DNA from: Ashinkailepas kermadecensis
Lineage: Eukaryota > Arthropoda > Thecostraca > Neolepadidae
Assembly (NCBI GenBank): GCA_034440615.1
Contig: JAOTOM010004614.1
Coordinates: forward strand, 62,001 to 126,000
Reading direction: 5' to 3'
DNA length: 64,000 bases
In this document: in pieces, positions 34,391 through 45,195 of the stretch
Position numbering within the stretch: the first letter of the stretch is position 1
How the letters are laid out: each line of letters starts with the position of its first letter
The notes under the pieces: generated by a model
Databases searched by the model: none
What the model was told of the DNA's origin: nothing
The model's input: only the letters and a program-made list of their open reading frames with translations
Position numbers and translations under genes: made by a program

Positions 34391-34523
34391 CAAACACAGC
34401 ACTGGGCGAACAACATCCAGGCGGAGTGGTCGGGTGTGTTGATTTGGTTGGTCAACTGGTTTGGGCGTAACCACTGCAGCTGGTGCATCCTATGTCAATG
34501 TAACTAACTAAAGAACAAAGTGG

Positions 34524-35490
34524 CAGTCCGCACACAGTCACGTGCAGACACGGCAACAGTCCGTCACACCGTCACGTGCAGACACGGCAACAGTCCGTCA
34601 CACCGTCACGTGCAGACACGGCAACAGTCCGTCACACTCGTCGCAGACACGGAAAGTCCGTCACACCGTCACGTGCAGACACGGCAACAGTCCGTCACAC
34701 CGTCACGTGCAGACACGGCAACAGTCCGTCACACCGTCACGTGCAGACACGGCAACAGTCCGTCACACCGTCACTCAGTCACGTGCAGACACGGCAACAG
34801 TCCGTCCACAGTCACGCAGACACGGCAATGCAGACACGGCAACAGTCCGTCACAGTCACGTGCAGCACGGCAACAGTCCGTCACACCGTCACGTGCAGAC
34901 ACGGCAACAGTCCGTACAGCGGCAATCAGTCCGTCACACCGTCACGTGCAGACACGGCAACAGTCCGTCACACCGTCACGTGCAGACACGGCAACAGTCC
35001 GTCACACCGTCACGTGCAGACACGGCAACAGTCCGTCACAGCGGCAATCAGTCACTGCCACACCGTCACGTGCAGACACGGCAACCAACGGCAACAGTCC
35101 GTCAGACACGGCAACAGTCCGTCACACCGTCACGTGCAGACACGGCAACAGTCCGTCACACAGTCACGTGAGACACGGCAACATCTCACGTCACGTGCAG
35201 ACACGGCAACAGTCCGTCACACCGTCACGTGCAGACACGGCAACAGTCCGTCACACAGTCACGTGCAGACACGGCAACAGTCCGTCACACAGTCACTGCC
35301 ACACCGTCACGTGCAGACACGGCAACAGTCCGTCACACCGTCACGTGCAGACACGGCAACAGTCCGTCACAGCGGCAATCAGTCACTGCCACACCGTCAC
35401 GTGCAGACACGGCAACAGTCCGTCACACCGTCACGTGCAGACACGGCAGCAGTCCGTCACAGCGGCAATCAGTCGCTGCCACAAAGGCAG
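34524..35490. repeat. 34-bp minisatellite with an E-box in most units
   Basis: About 25-30 copies of a 34-bp unit containing CCGTCACGTGCAGACACGG. Many copies carry internal deletions of 5-20 bp or GCGGCAATCAGTC insertions. The palindrome CACGTG is present in most copies. It lies in the MIDN intron. Confidence 0.95.
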
Positions 35491-35689
35491 ACTTGTGTGG
35501 ATACACCAATGCTGCAACAGCCAGTCATAGCCATTACAAAAAATAGTCACATTCACAAGCTGTCACAAATGGCAAACATCGCAGCTGTGTCTCGGGAAGG
35601 GTGGGATGGGGTGGGTGGGGGTGGGGGATGGGGAGGGTTTATGGTGGGTATATCTGACCTGACTACTGCTGTGCCACAGGTAGCTGAGT

Positions 35690-37190
35690 GGGGGCTAAAT
35701 CGTCACAGGGAGTGGAGTGGGGGGGCTATATCGTCACAGGCAGTTGAGTGGGGGCTAAGTCGTCACAGTGGATGGAGTGGGGGCTATACCATCACGGAGT
35801 GGAGTGGGGCCTATACCGTCACAGGGAGTGGAGTGGGGACTATATCGTCACAGGGGTGAAGTGGGGGCTATATCGTCACATGGGTGAAGTGAGGGCTATA
35901 TCGTCACAGGGAGTGAAGTGGGGGCTATATCGTCACAGGGGTGAAGTGAGGGCTATATTGTCACAGGGAGTGAAGTGAGGGCTATATCGTCACAGGGAGT
36001 GAAGTGGGGGCTATATCGTCACAGGGGTGAAGTGAGGGCTATATTGTCACAGGGAGTGAAGTGGGGGCTACATCGTCATAGGGGTGAAGTGAGGGCTATA
36101 TTGTCATGGAGTGAAGTGGGGGCTATATAGTCACAGGGGTGAAGTGAGGGCTATATCGTCACAGGAATGAAGTGGGGGCTATATCGTCACAGGAGTGAAG
36201 TGAGGGCTATATCGTCACAGGAGTGAAGCGAGGGCTATATCGTCACAGGAGTGGAGTGGGGACTATATCGTCACAGGAGTGGAGTGGGGGCTATATCGTC
36301 ACAGGGGTGAAGTGGGGGCTATATCGTCACAGGGGTGAAGAGAGGGCTATATCGTCACAGGAGTGGAGTGGGGGCTATATCGTCACAGGAGTGGAGTGGG
36401 GGCTATATCGTCACAGGGGTGAAGAGAGGGCTATATCGTCACAGGAGTGAAGTGGGGGCTATATCGTCACAGGAGTGGAGTGGGGACTATATCGTCACAG
36501 GAGTGAAGTGGGGGCTATATCGTCACAGGGGTGAAGAGAGGGCTATATCGTCACAAGGAGTGAAGTGGGGGCTATATCGTCACAGGAGTGAAGTGGGGGC
36601 TATATCGTCACAAGGGTGAAGTGAGGGCTATATCGTCACAGGAGTGAAGAGAGGGCTATATCGTCACAGGAGTGAAGAGAGGGCTATATCGTCACAGGAG
36701 TGAAGCGAGGGCTATATCGTCACAGGAGTGGAGTGGGGGCTATATCGTCACAGGGGTGAAGTGGGGGCTATATCGTCACAGGGGTGGAGTGGGGGCTATA
36801 TCGTCACAGGAGTGGAGTGGGGGCTATATCGTCACAGGAGTGAAGAGAGGGCTATATCGTCACAGGAGTGGAGTGGGGGCTATATCGTCACAGGAGTGAA
36901 GAGAGGGCTATATCGTCACAGGAGTGAAGCGAGGGCTATATCGTCACAGGAGTGGAGTGGGGGCTATATCGTCACAGGGGTGAAGTGGGGGCTATATCGT
37001 CACAGGAGTGAAGAGAGGGCTATATCGTCACAGGAGTGAAGTGGGGACTATATCGTCACAGGAGTGGAGTGGGGGCTATATCGTCACAGGGGTGGAGTGG
37101 GGGCTATATCGTCACAGGGAGTGAAGTGGGGGCTACATCATCACAGGAGTGAAGCGAGGGCTATATCATCACAGGAGTGGAGGGGGCGAT
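35690..37190. repeat. 28-bp minisatellite beside the MIDN donor
   Basis: About 50 copies of a 28-29-bp unit containing GGGCTATATCGTCACAGG, with AGT-GAAGTG, GGAGTGG and AAGAGAGG variants intermixed. On the gene strand the unit (GATATAGCCCCCAC) resembles the sequence right after the real MIDN donor (GATATCGCCCCCAC), so the array probably grew from that intron-start sequence. Confidence 0.95.
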
Positions 37191-37240
37191 GTCTGACCTG
37201 ACGGCTGTGTCTCAGTGATGGGGTGGGGGCGATATCTGAC

Positions 37241-37420
37241 CTGGCGGCTGCGTCTGCTGCTGGGGCCCGGTCCCGGCCGCCGTCGCCGGCCGGCCCTGCG
37301 CCGCCTCCTCGCTGCGGTACTGCGGCGAGGCGCACAGCAGGTCGTTCAGGATGTGGATGATGGTGCTGATGTCACGCTTCGGGCGACCCATCCGGTCCTG
37401 AAGCGACGGGTTCAGAGTGC
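37241..37420 (-). CDS. Midnolin internal exon (Catch region)
   Basis: A 180-bp exon with acceptor GACCCGCAG|GCACTC and donor CCGCCAG|GTCAGAT, phase 1 at both ends. It encodes TLNPSLQDRM, then GRPKRDISTIIHILNDLL, then CASPQYR and a Gln/Pro/Ala-rich tail. The GRP-RDI-TI-ILNDLL segment matches the second part of the substrate-capturing Catch domain of midnolin. The single base left over joins the two bases starting the exon at 32917, making an Ala codon, so these two exons can be consecutive. Upstream exons, including the N-terminal ubiquitin-like domain, should lie at higher coordinates; I could not find them between 37.5 and 64 kb. Tandem repeats overlap both splice sites. Confidence 0.85.
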
Positions 37421-37517
37421 CTGCGGGTCACAGTACTGGCGTCAGAAATCTTGCGGGTCACAATACTGGCGTCAGAGTGCCTGTGGGTCACAATTCTGGC
37501 GTCAGGGATCCTTTGGG
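37413..37517. repeat. 30-bp repeat overlapping the MIDN acceptor
   Basis: About 3.5 copies of a 30-bp unit with CAG[A/G]-CTGCGGGTCACA-TACTGGCGT. The first copy (37413-37442) spans the real 3' splice site and eight exon bases. The third (37473-37502) keeps an intact ACAG|GCACTCTG, and the second has lost the AG (GCAA). Confidence 0.9.
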
Positions 37518-38060
37518 CCCAACACCGTATTCAAGCACAGTCAGGGGTAACCATGATCACGCGCAAATTGCAACAACGCAATCCTGGAAGAAAACACTCG
37601 GCAACGAGGTTTTAGTCACTAAACATACATATTATGCACGATAATAGAGGTTTGAGGAGAATACAACAAACAAAAAAGCGAGACACAAAACCACATGAAT
37701 CAAGCCACCCAAATGTTTCGAAGCCCCATGGCGAATAAATACATGATTCCCCATTCATGTTATAATCAAACGTCGCCTGTCGCAAATGCTCGCTCCATAC
37801 ACCCTCCGCCTAGCATGGCGGTGCTGACAAAGGTGGCACCACCTGACAGAGCGGCGGCCGATGCGTAAACCAGTAGTTCCCTTGCACCAATATAGATGGC
37901 AGCAGCGGCGCTGCTCCAGTGACCCGGTTTGAAGCACAGATCCTGTCGGGCGGCACTGACGCGCGCGGCTGGTACGCGTGACACCCGCCAAACGGAGTCG
38001 TCTGGTGGCACGCAGGCTCGCCGACCTTGCTGCGGTGACGACAGCCCGAGATACGGGCCA
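37518..38060. other. Unique DNA, nothing recognised
   Basis: AT-rich to about 37800, then GC-rich. No exon of MIDN was recognised. Confidence 0.4.
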
Positions 38061-38302
38061 GAGCGGCGGCGGCGGCGGCGGCGGCGGCGGCCGCTGCTGC
38101 TGTTCCGGTACCAGCCTCGGCGGCGGTAAATGTACGTCGAGATGCAACCAGCCCGCACCAATACGTCACCCAGCGGCAGCAGCGGGCCAGCACCAGTAGC
38201 TGACAATCCAGCACCAGCAGCCGACCAGCCAGCACCAGCAGCTGACCAGCCGGCACCAGCAGCTGACCAGCCAGCACCAGCAGCTGACCAGCCAGCACCA
38301 GC
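38061..38302. repeat. (CGG)n and 21-bp repeat
   Basis: About nine CGG triplets plus CTG triplets (38069-38103), then five copies of a 21-bp unit containing AGCACCAGCAGCTGACCAG (38187-38302). Confidence 0.9.
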
Positions 38303-38564
38303 CACAAAAACTATTCCAAGAAGTCGGATATGCAGACTCTTGCCACGTTCTGAGCCAAGAGCACACAAGCGGAAAGAAGCATTTAGATGAAAATAGACCG
38401 TTTGGAGAACCAGTTTTAAAACCACACGATTATAGCAATATCCATTGGAGCTCTTCTCACAGACCCGAACACCAGAACCAGTGCAGTCGCCACGTTTGTC
38501 TCGCCACGTTTGTCCAGCCATACAGGTTCTAGTTGCGCCAAACGTCCGCACGTGCACTGTCCCG

Positions 38565-38882
38565 GCCACCATCCCTGTCGGCCAGTGGGCCCGCACATGT
38601 CGCTATCCCAGTCACCATCTCTCTCGGCCACCGGGCCGGCACGTGTCCCTGTCCCGCCCACCATCTCCCTCGGCCACCGGGCCTGCACGTGTCCCTGTCC
38701 CCGCCACCATCTCTTTCGGCCACCGGGCCTGCACGTGTCCCTGTCCCGGCCACCGGGCCTGCACGTGTCGCTGTCCCGGCCACCGGGCCTGCACGTGTCG
38801 CTGTCCCAGCCACCATCTCTCCCGGCCACAGGGCCTGCACGTGTCCCTGTCCCGGCCACCGGGTCTGAACGTGTCGCCGTCT
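38565..38882. repeat. Nested ~30/54-bp minisatellite
   Basis: Copies of CGGCCACCGGGCCTGCACGT (30-bp subunit) alternate with a longer form that includes CACCATCTCT[C/T]. About seven units in all. Confidence 0.9.
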
Positions 38883-41800
38883 CCGCCGCCGGCGTAAATG
38901 GGACAGGAAGCGGTCGGAGCTCGGAGCCGGCCGGCCGCTGCCGGATTGTTGGCAGCCAAATCGCCGCTCTCGCCGGACGCGGCGGTCACGCCGAGCTCTG
39001 ATTGGCAAAGCGCCGGGCGTGCGGCCGCACACGGCGGGGGGTAGAGTGGGCAGCGCTCCGGGGAGGGGGAGGGGAACTGCTCGGTGCCCGTTGGGCATGT
39101 GTGGTGTCCTTACGCGTCGCTCGCTTGACTTGCAGTCGTTCACATGCACACACCTCAGTGCCAGGGGCGTTAAATTCCTAAAATTATTGAGGGAGGGGGC
39201 TGCACGGACAAAATGGGCGGGACGAAATGGATTGGGGCACCAAATAGGGTTCGATGTTAAATAATTGAAATTTTTGGGTTGGGCTCGATAAAAATATACA
39301 GATGGACGGCCATGCTCCGTACTGTGGATAGCGAGGGGGCTGGCCTGGCACCTGGGTATGGTGAGTCACGCCATTTGCACCATGACACAGATGAGAGTCG
39401 CTACATGGTGATGCAAATCATGACTGCACACCGTCCACGTCCACCCGGTCCCTTTCGCCTGCTGATGGCCTCGGTACAATTCATGAATGCAAATATCGAT
39501 GGGCTTGATGTGTTGATGGTGCTGTTGGCTGCACCATTAGCAGTCTTGTTCAGGACATCACAGGTGATATAGGGTTTGGAAGCCATCGCTCTGTCATCAC
39601 ACCAAGCTCAAGGTTAATGTAGGGATGATGCATCTCGTTCTCGGCCCTCTCCATCGCACGCCCTATTCGCCGTTCAACCCGCCGCTAGGTGGCAGTGCAA
39701 AATGTAAAGATGGCGGGTCTGTTTGAGATAAGCAATGCGTGCAGCGTATTGTGTGATGCCGTCTGAGTTTGCTTCAGAGTAGCAAGGATGGCCACGCCAT
39801 ACCGAAAGTATCAATTGTGCAAATCTCAGAATATATCGGCGATAAAATGCATTGTCATCGAGGGCGAAGCTGTATTAGATGCCGGACACATTTCTTGAGA
39901 CACGAGTGGGAAAGAACCATGCAAGATTATGGTGGTGGCACTCTTCATCAAATTCAGCCACCTACGGAAGAATCCCCATGAGTTGCATGCTGTGGTAGTG
40001 TGAAAGATTCTGGGTTCAGTGATCATGCAAAGCTGGCCTCTCAGAATGCTGAAAGCACTGCATTGCTCTGCTACTGTACCTAAACAGGTGAGGAAAGTGA
40101 AGGGTTGTGTGATTGTTATGATTGGCAAACTCTGTACAGATTTCATGTGGAAATGACAAATTAGCATTAGCAGGGCATAAAACCATGAGGTTCTGACCCC
40201 TGATGACCTCATAATTGCTAACTATGCCCGGTATTATCATGCAAATGTGGAAGCCATGCATAATTATTGATGTTGCGAACATCTGATTTAACCACGTTGC
40301 ATTCATGGGTCTGTTTATGTAGTGGTGGCGGATCTGCCGTCGGTGGGGTGTGGGGGCGTATGGGGTGTGGAGGGTGTGGGGTGTCGGGGTGTTGTGTGTG
40401 TAAAGAAGCTGTGCTGGGTGTGTGAAATTAAAATGGGTGTGTGAAAAGTAATTCTAACCAAGCCTAAACTGAAACTGATCTGATTTATTAAGGGCTAATC
40501 TGAACTATTGGGGCTTTAACACGGCTGAACATGGGCTGACTCTAGACTTATACTGGGCTAATTAAGACTGAGCTAAATCACTCCTTTGCTGATTGTGCCT
40601 ATGTCGGGGGGTGTATTGTGCTGCGTTTCCCCGCCACCTCCACCACACATTCCCCAAACCCCAGTCGGCTTGATGTTGTTTGAGCTACCGTCCCTAACAC
40701 GAATTTATATGTGTGCGAGGTCAAAGTTTTGGGAACACCATATAGGTAAGTGAGTGTCTAGCCAAATTAGAATTAATACGTTGCATTGGAGAATTAATGA
40801 GAATGTAATTTGTCCGTGGTTTGAATGACCTGTCCCAGTTGGGACTTTTTGATGCTAATAGTAGTATAATTTTGTGCAATGTATCGCACAAAATAGGTGC
40901 CTGTGATTGAGCCCCAAGCGGCTTCCGCTGGTCCTAAAAGCTACCTAACACACATTTCCTCATTCACTTCACATTCGCTCGTCCCATTCATTCTCTCCTT
41001 ATTAATTAATGAAATGCTTGGTTCCCAAATTTTGCTCCTGCCCCGCCCCCCTCAGCGGTACACAAACACATATCGACAGACCATTGCTCTATTTTTGATG
41101 GTAGGTTGGCCGAATATGTAAACCTTCCACTGCCAACATAGCTGGCCTCGCCATTATTGGCAGCGTTCCTCGCCTGGATGAAGTCTTAACTGTCACGAGG
41201 GGGTTCATCGTACTGGCTCCGAGGGCTAAGAAATAGTCGAGGCCGCGCCGGGTCTTACTCGCTGTGCATGTGCGACCAGGTAAACGGTGTCCTCGGGCGG
41301 GCACGGATCCCTACCACGTTGGGCACGTCCACTGGCCGTCTATATATCCTAGCCTGCCCTACCCTTTCACCTTCGGGGCTTACGGCATGCCAAACATGTC
41401 CGCACGTACCCCCCCCCCGAAACGCTATATTTACACCAAGTGCTAAGGCATCTAATTATTGGTGTTCAATTGATGGTACCAAATATACGGGTGCCTGTCA
41501 ATTCAAATCAACCAATTAAATACAACAATCTAGGTGTTGTCTGGAATATGTTATTAATGAAGTTTAGCCTGGATACAAGATAAATCAATGACATGTTTTT
41601 CCTCCAGAAAGCAGATGAGATTAGGCTAGGCTTGGTTACTCCTATTTTAATGTTCAGATTTTAGAAATGTTTGGGAATTGTTTGAAAATACGTTATTTAA
41701 ATTTGTCTGGCAAATGTTAGGCTAGGTTAAGTTTAAAAAAGGTAAAATTGTACTTTAAGGTGTTTAAGGAAAAATACTCAACCATGTATCCTCACAATTG

Positions 41801-43013
41801 TTCAACTTAAAAACGTAACATAACCTAGCCGAACCTTTTTTCGAGAAGGAAATTAATTCTCTTTTGAAATTTCAATAGACATTCAAAATGTATTCCAAAC
41901 TAAAAAAACTGACCTAGCCTAACCTAACCAATACCAACCCCTTTGTCTACTTCATGGAGGTAAATGTGTGGAACACTTTTTTTTGCTAATACCATGAAGC
42001 ACAATAATGCCTTTAAAAAGCCATCATACATTTTGTTCATTATATAATCTCCCACTTATCAATTTTATATCAATTTCCTCACCTACTGAAAAGCATGCAT
42101 TTGCACCAGGAATGAGTGGTCACATCATTTTAGTCATTGTAAGAAACGTGTCCTTGCAAATTGTTCTTGAAATGTCATTTCTGAATTAAAATACAGTATG
42201 TCTGAAATTTTTGATCAAATTTTCTCTTCCTTTAAAACGAGCTTGATAGCGCGTACAAATTCCGATGGTGGATACCAGTGTTTTGTGACCATTAGGAGGG
42301 CAATCAAAATATTGCTGCTGCATGGCTTTGACTCTGTTGGTTGGTGTTGTACTAACAATACCAAAAGTACATGAGCCTCCAGCCCCATTAACATGGGTTA
42401 GGTTATAGATGTACTTTTTCAAGTTCATCACAGGTGTTCTCCTGCAGAGCAGCTCCAGGTTTGGGCTGGCTGATCGAAACCTACCTTCCAAACTTAACCA
42501 ATCCTAACCTTAGTCATTGTAAGAAACGTGTCCTTGCAAATTGCTATTTCCATGCATGCCACTCTGGCTCGTCTGCATTCTTGTTTCCAAATGGTTTTTG
42601 GTAGCGCGCCAGATTTGGCACACTTTTATCTCAAACTCAATAGTTCAACGTGTCTGCCGATAGATGGCAACTCTTTCGCCTTGAACGGTCAATTGTTCCT
42701 GTTGCAGTTTAAAAAAAAATATCCCAGCTCGTTCACGACAGATCATTGGTCTAGTCTAGTCATCGCACAACCGTTCGACAAAAGAAGCCACCTGAAGCCT
42801 TAACCACATAACATTAAGGGTTTGACGCACTGGTCAAGATGAGTGACAAGCAGACTAAGGCGCTCCAATGTCGCATTGGCGATCCCGTCGTTGTGTGTGT
42901 GTGGGGGGGGGGGATTGACACCCCCACATTACTTTTTGTCTTTAAAATCTGTCTAGGCCTGCGGTGTCGCACGAAAGAAGCAACTCAACATTTGAATCAT
43001 CCCAACACGTTGT
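38883..43013. other. Long stretch without a recognised gene
   Basis: A promoter-like GC block with an inverted CCAAT box (ATTGG) and GGGGAGGGGGAGGGG lies at about 38990-39080. The rest is mostly AT-rich, with a GT/G-rich tract at 40320-40440 and scattered CCTAACC/GGTTAGG words at 41620-42520. Minus-strand open frames at 39401-39586 and 39826-40212 have protein-like composition but no family I recognise. Confidence 0.4.
42130..42543. repeat. Perfect 34-bp direct repeat, 380 bp apart
   Basis: The same 34 bases, beginning TTAGTCATTGTAAGAAACGT, occur at 42130-42163 and 42510-42543. The 346 bp between them are not repeated elsewhere in the window. The cause is unknown. Confidence 0.9.
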
Positions 43014-43070
43014 GGTTGGTTATTTGGGCTTAGGGGCGCATCGCCTGCGTTGGTCATACAGCGCCCATCC
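43014..43070. mobile_element. SINE-tail fragment
   Basis: Contains GGTTATTTGGGCTTAGGGGC and GGTCATACAGCGCCCAT, alignable with the SINE middle block. It starts with GGTTAT like the full SINE's tail end and has no tRNA head. Confidence 0.65.
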
Positions 43071-43122
43071 CACAGCGAAGCAGACCGCTACAAACTACAG
43101 TATGTGTATAAGAGGGGACATA

Positions 43123-43290
43123 AGCCAAGCAACACGAACTGCCCCGAGTTGTGAGGCTTTCCACAGTGCATCGACCACAACACGAACTGCCCTGAGCTGT
43201 GAGGCTGTCCACAGTGCATCGACCACAACACGAACTGCTCTGAGTTGTGAGGCTGTCCACTGTGTACCTGACAACACGAAATGCCCTGAT
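43123..43290. repeat. 54-bp repeat, ~3 copies
   Basis: Three copies of a 54-bp unit containing ACACGAACTGCCCTGAG and GTGAGGCTGTCCACAGTGC, the last diverged. Confidence 0.9.
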
Positions 43291-43639
43291 CGCTTTGTTT
43301 TTCTTGTCTTCGGCGGCACTTCTCAGACATTTTAGCATTACGTTTCTATTTTGCAGCTGAAGTTCTTGGAAGTTGAACACAATACAATGATTCCTCAGGC
43401 GCCGTGTCGATCAGATGAGTCGATCAGACAACTCGGCCACCGCTGACCCCGCCCCGCCCCTGGCCCAGTGCAGCGTCACCCCCGACTCTGCGCCAGGCGG
43501 CGGTGCGGTGCTCGGTCGCGGCAGTGACCGTTGTGGCGGCGCCGGCCGGTGTGACCGGTGGTGTCCGGGTGTGTCCGATGGCCGCGTCGACGCCAAGTAA
43601 CGGGCGAACGCCCGGACTGCGCCTACAGCCTGAAACGCA

Positions 43640-43905
43640 CGCGCAACCGCGACCCGGCGGTACCACCGCACCGGACCGGCGGCGGTACCTGTACCGAGCC
43701 GGCAGCGGTACCCGCACCGGACCGGCGGCGGTACCCGTACCGAGCCGGCAGCGGTACCCGCACCGGCAGCGGTACCCGTACCGAGCCGGCAGCGGTACCC
43801 GTGGTGGTGGATTTGCGCTTTAGAGCGCGTCGACTGCATTGGTCATTTTGCGCCCATGCAGCGGTACCCGCACCGGCAGGGGTACCGAACCGACAGGGAG
43901 CCAGA
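43640..43905. repeat. GGTACCCGYACCG-type short repeat
   Basis: GGTACC-centred units (CGGCAGCGGTACCCG / CACCGGACCGGCGG) repeated about ten times and interrupted by a SINE-tail fragment at 43811-43859. Confidence 0.85.
43811..43859. mobile_element. SINE-tail fragment inside an array
   Basis: GCGCGTCGACTGCATTGGTC followed by TTTGCGCCCAT matches the common SINE block. The GGTACC array resumes right after it, so the fragment was inserted into, or captured by, the repeat. Confidence 0.6.
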
Positions 43906-43924
43906 CCGGCGTGTTTCACCGTGG

Positions 43925-44095
43925 TCTCACCGACACCGCTCCTGGCGTCGCCACTGAACCCCACCGACACCGCTCCTGGCGCCGCCACTGAACCCCACCG
44001 GCACCGCTCCTGGCGTCGCCACTGAACCCAACCGACATCGCTCCTGGCGCCGCCACTGAACCCCACCGACACCGCTCCTGGCGCCGGCACTGAAC
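43925..44095. repeat. 33-bp minisatellite
   Basis: Five copies of a unit containing GACACCGCTCCTGGCG and CACTGAACCCCAC. Confidence 0.9.
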
Positions 44096-44254
44096 GGACA
44101 CAATCGACCACACTATAGTGGCGAGAGACGCGTGAAAAGCCGGGTCCACGGGAAACCATGCGAGGCTTCTCGTTCATCGAAAGGTCACGGAGAGAGCCGG
44201 CGTAAGCCAGGTGTGGGGCGAGGCTACTACAGCCAGCCGGCGGAGTTGCACCGA

Positions 44255-44404
44255 GACCAGCTGAGCGGACTTGAGTGGACCCAGTCGACCGGCTGAGCGG
44301 ACTTGAGTGGGCCGAGTAGGCAGGCTGAGTGAACTTGAGTGGGTTGAATCGACCAGATGAGGAATGAGCCGACCAGATGAGGAATGAGTCAACAGATGAG
44401 GAAT
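44255..44404. repeat. Short repeats of two types
   Basis: GAGCGGACTTGAGTGG-type units (44262-44342) followed by three ACCAGATGAGGAATGAG units. Confidence 0.8.
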
Positions 44405-44589
44405 GCGACGATCGGAGCTGAACGGGATGGACCGAGCTCTGTCATGTCCACACCTGCTCGCCGAGCGGGCAAGCAAGACCGCGGACAGCCTAGGCGAACC
44501 CCAGATCGGCAGGGAGGATCACAGGATGGCTGGGCAGAAGACCATAGGAGGACACATGGACAGGGAGAACCACAGGCTAGCTGCACAGA

Positions 44590-44860
44590 CTAGTCCACAC
44601 CCCGACTGAACGGGGGGGGGGCACGTACTATCCACACAGACTTGTCCACACCCCGACTGAAAGGGGAGGACCACAAGCTACTCACACACAGACTTGTCCA
44701 CACCTCGACTGGACAGAGAGGACTGCAGGCCAGCTACACACAGACTTGTCCACACCTCGACTGAAAGGAGAGGACCACAAGCTACTCACACACAGACTTG
44801 TCCACACACCGACTGGACAGGGAGGACCACAGGTTAGCTACACACAGACTGTTCAACGGT
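44590..44860. repeat. ~53-60-bp minisatellite
   Basis: About five copies containing ACACAGACTTGTCCACACC and GACTGAAAGG-GAGGACCACA, with length variation. Confidence 0.85.
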
Positions 44861-45086
44861 CTGCAGGTGCGGACACCGACACTCATCCGGGTGACGACGC
44901 CTCGATAGCGCGTTCGTCCGGGCAGCTTAACGCACGATAGCGTAATCGCGCCGACAGGTCAGCGCACTATGACGACGGTGTGCCGGGGCAGCAGTTCTAC
45001 CACCGGCCGTCCCCACCAGTCAGACCAGCACGACACACGCCACTGTGGCCAATGTCCTGCAGGCCGTCACCAGCGGCTATGGCTGG

Positions 45087-45165
45087 GCATGGGGCGGGCA
45101 TGGGGCGGGCATGGGGCGGGCATGGGGCGGGCATGGGGCGGGCATGGGGCGGGCATGGGGCAGCC
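45087..45165. repeat. 11-bp minisatellite GCATGGGGCGG
   Basis: Seven copies at exact 11-bp spacing (CATG at 45088, 45099, 45110, 45121, 45132, 45143 and 45154). Confidence 0.95.
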
Positions 45166-45195
45166 ATGTGCCCCGGACCGCCCACATGACGTGCG

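Noticed and set aside
38883..39010. Upstream MIDN exon on the minus strand
   Set aside because: A GC-rich open frame follows an AG, but it shows no ubiquitin-like or Catch sequence and no convincing donor.
39279..40306. Harbinger-type transposase remnant
   Set aside because: Some open frames on both strands look protein-like, but I found no conserved transposase motif in order.
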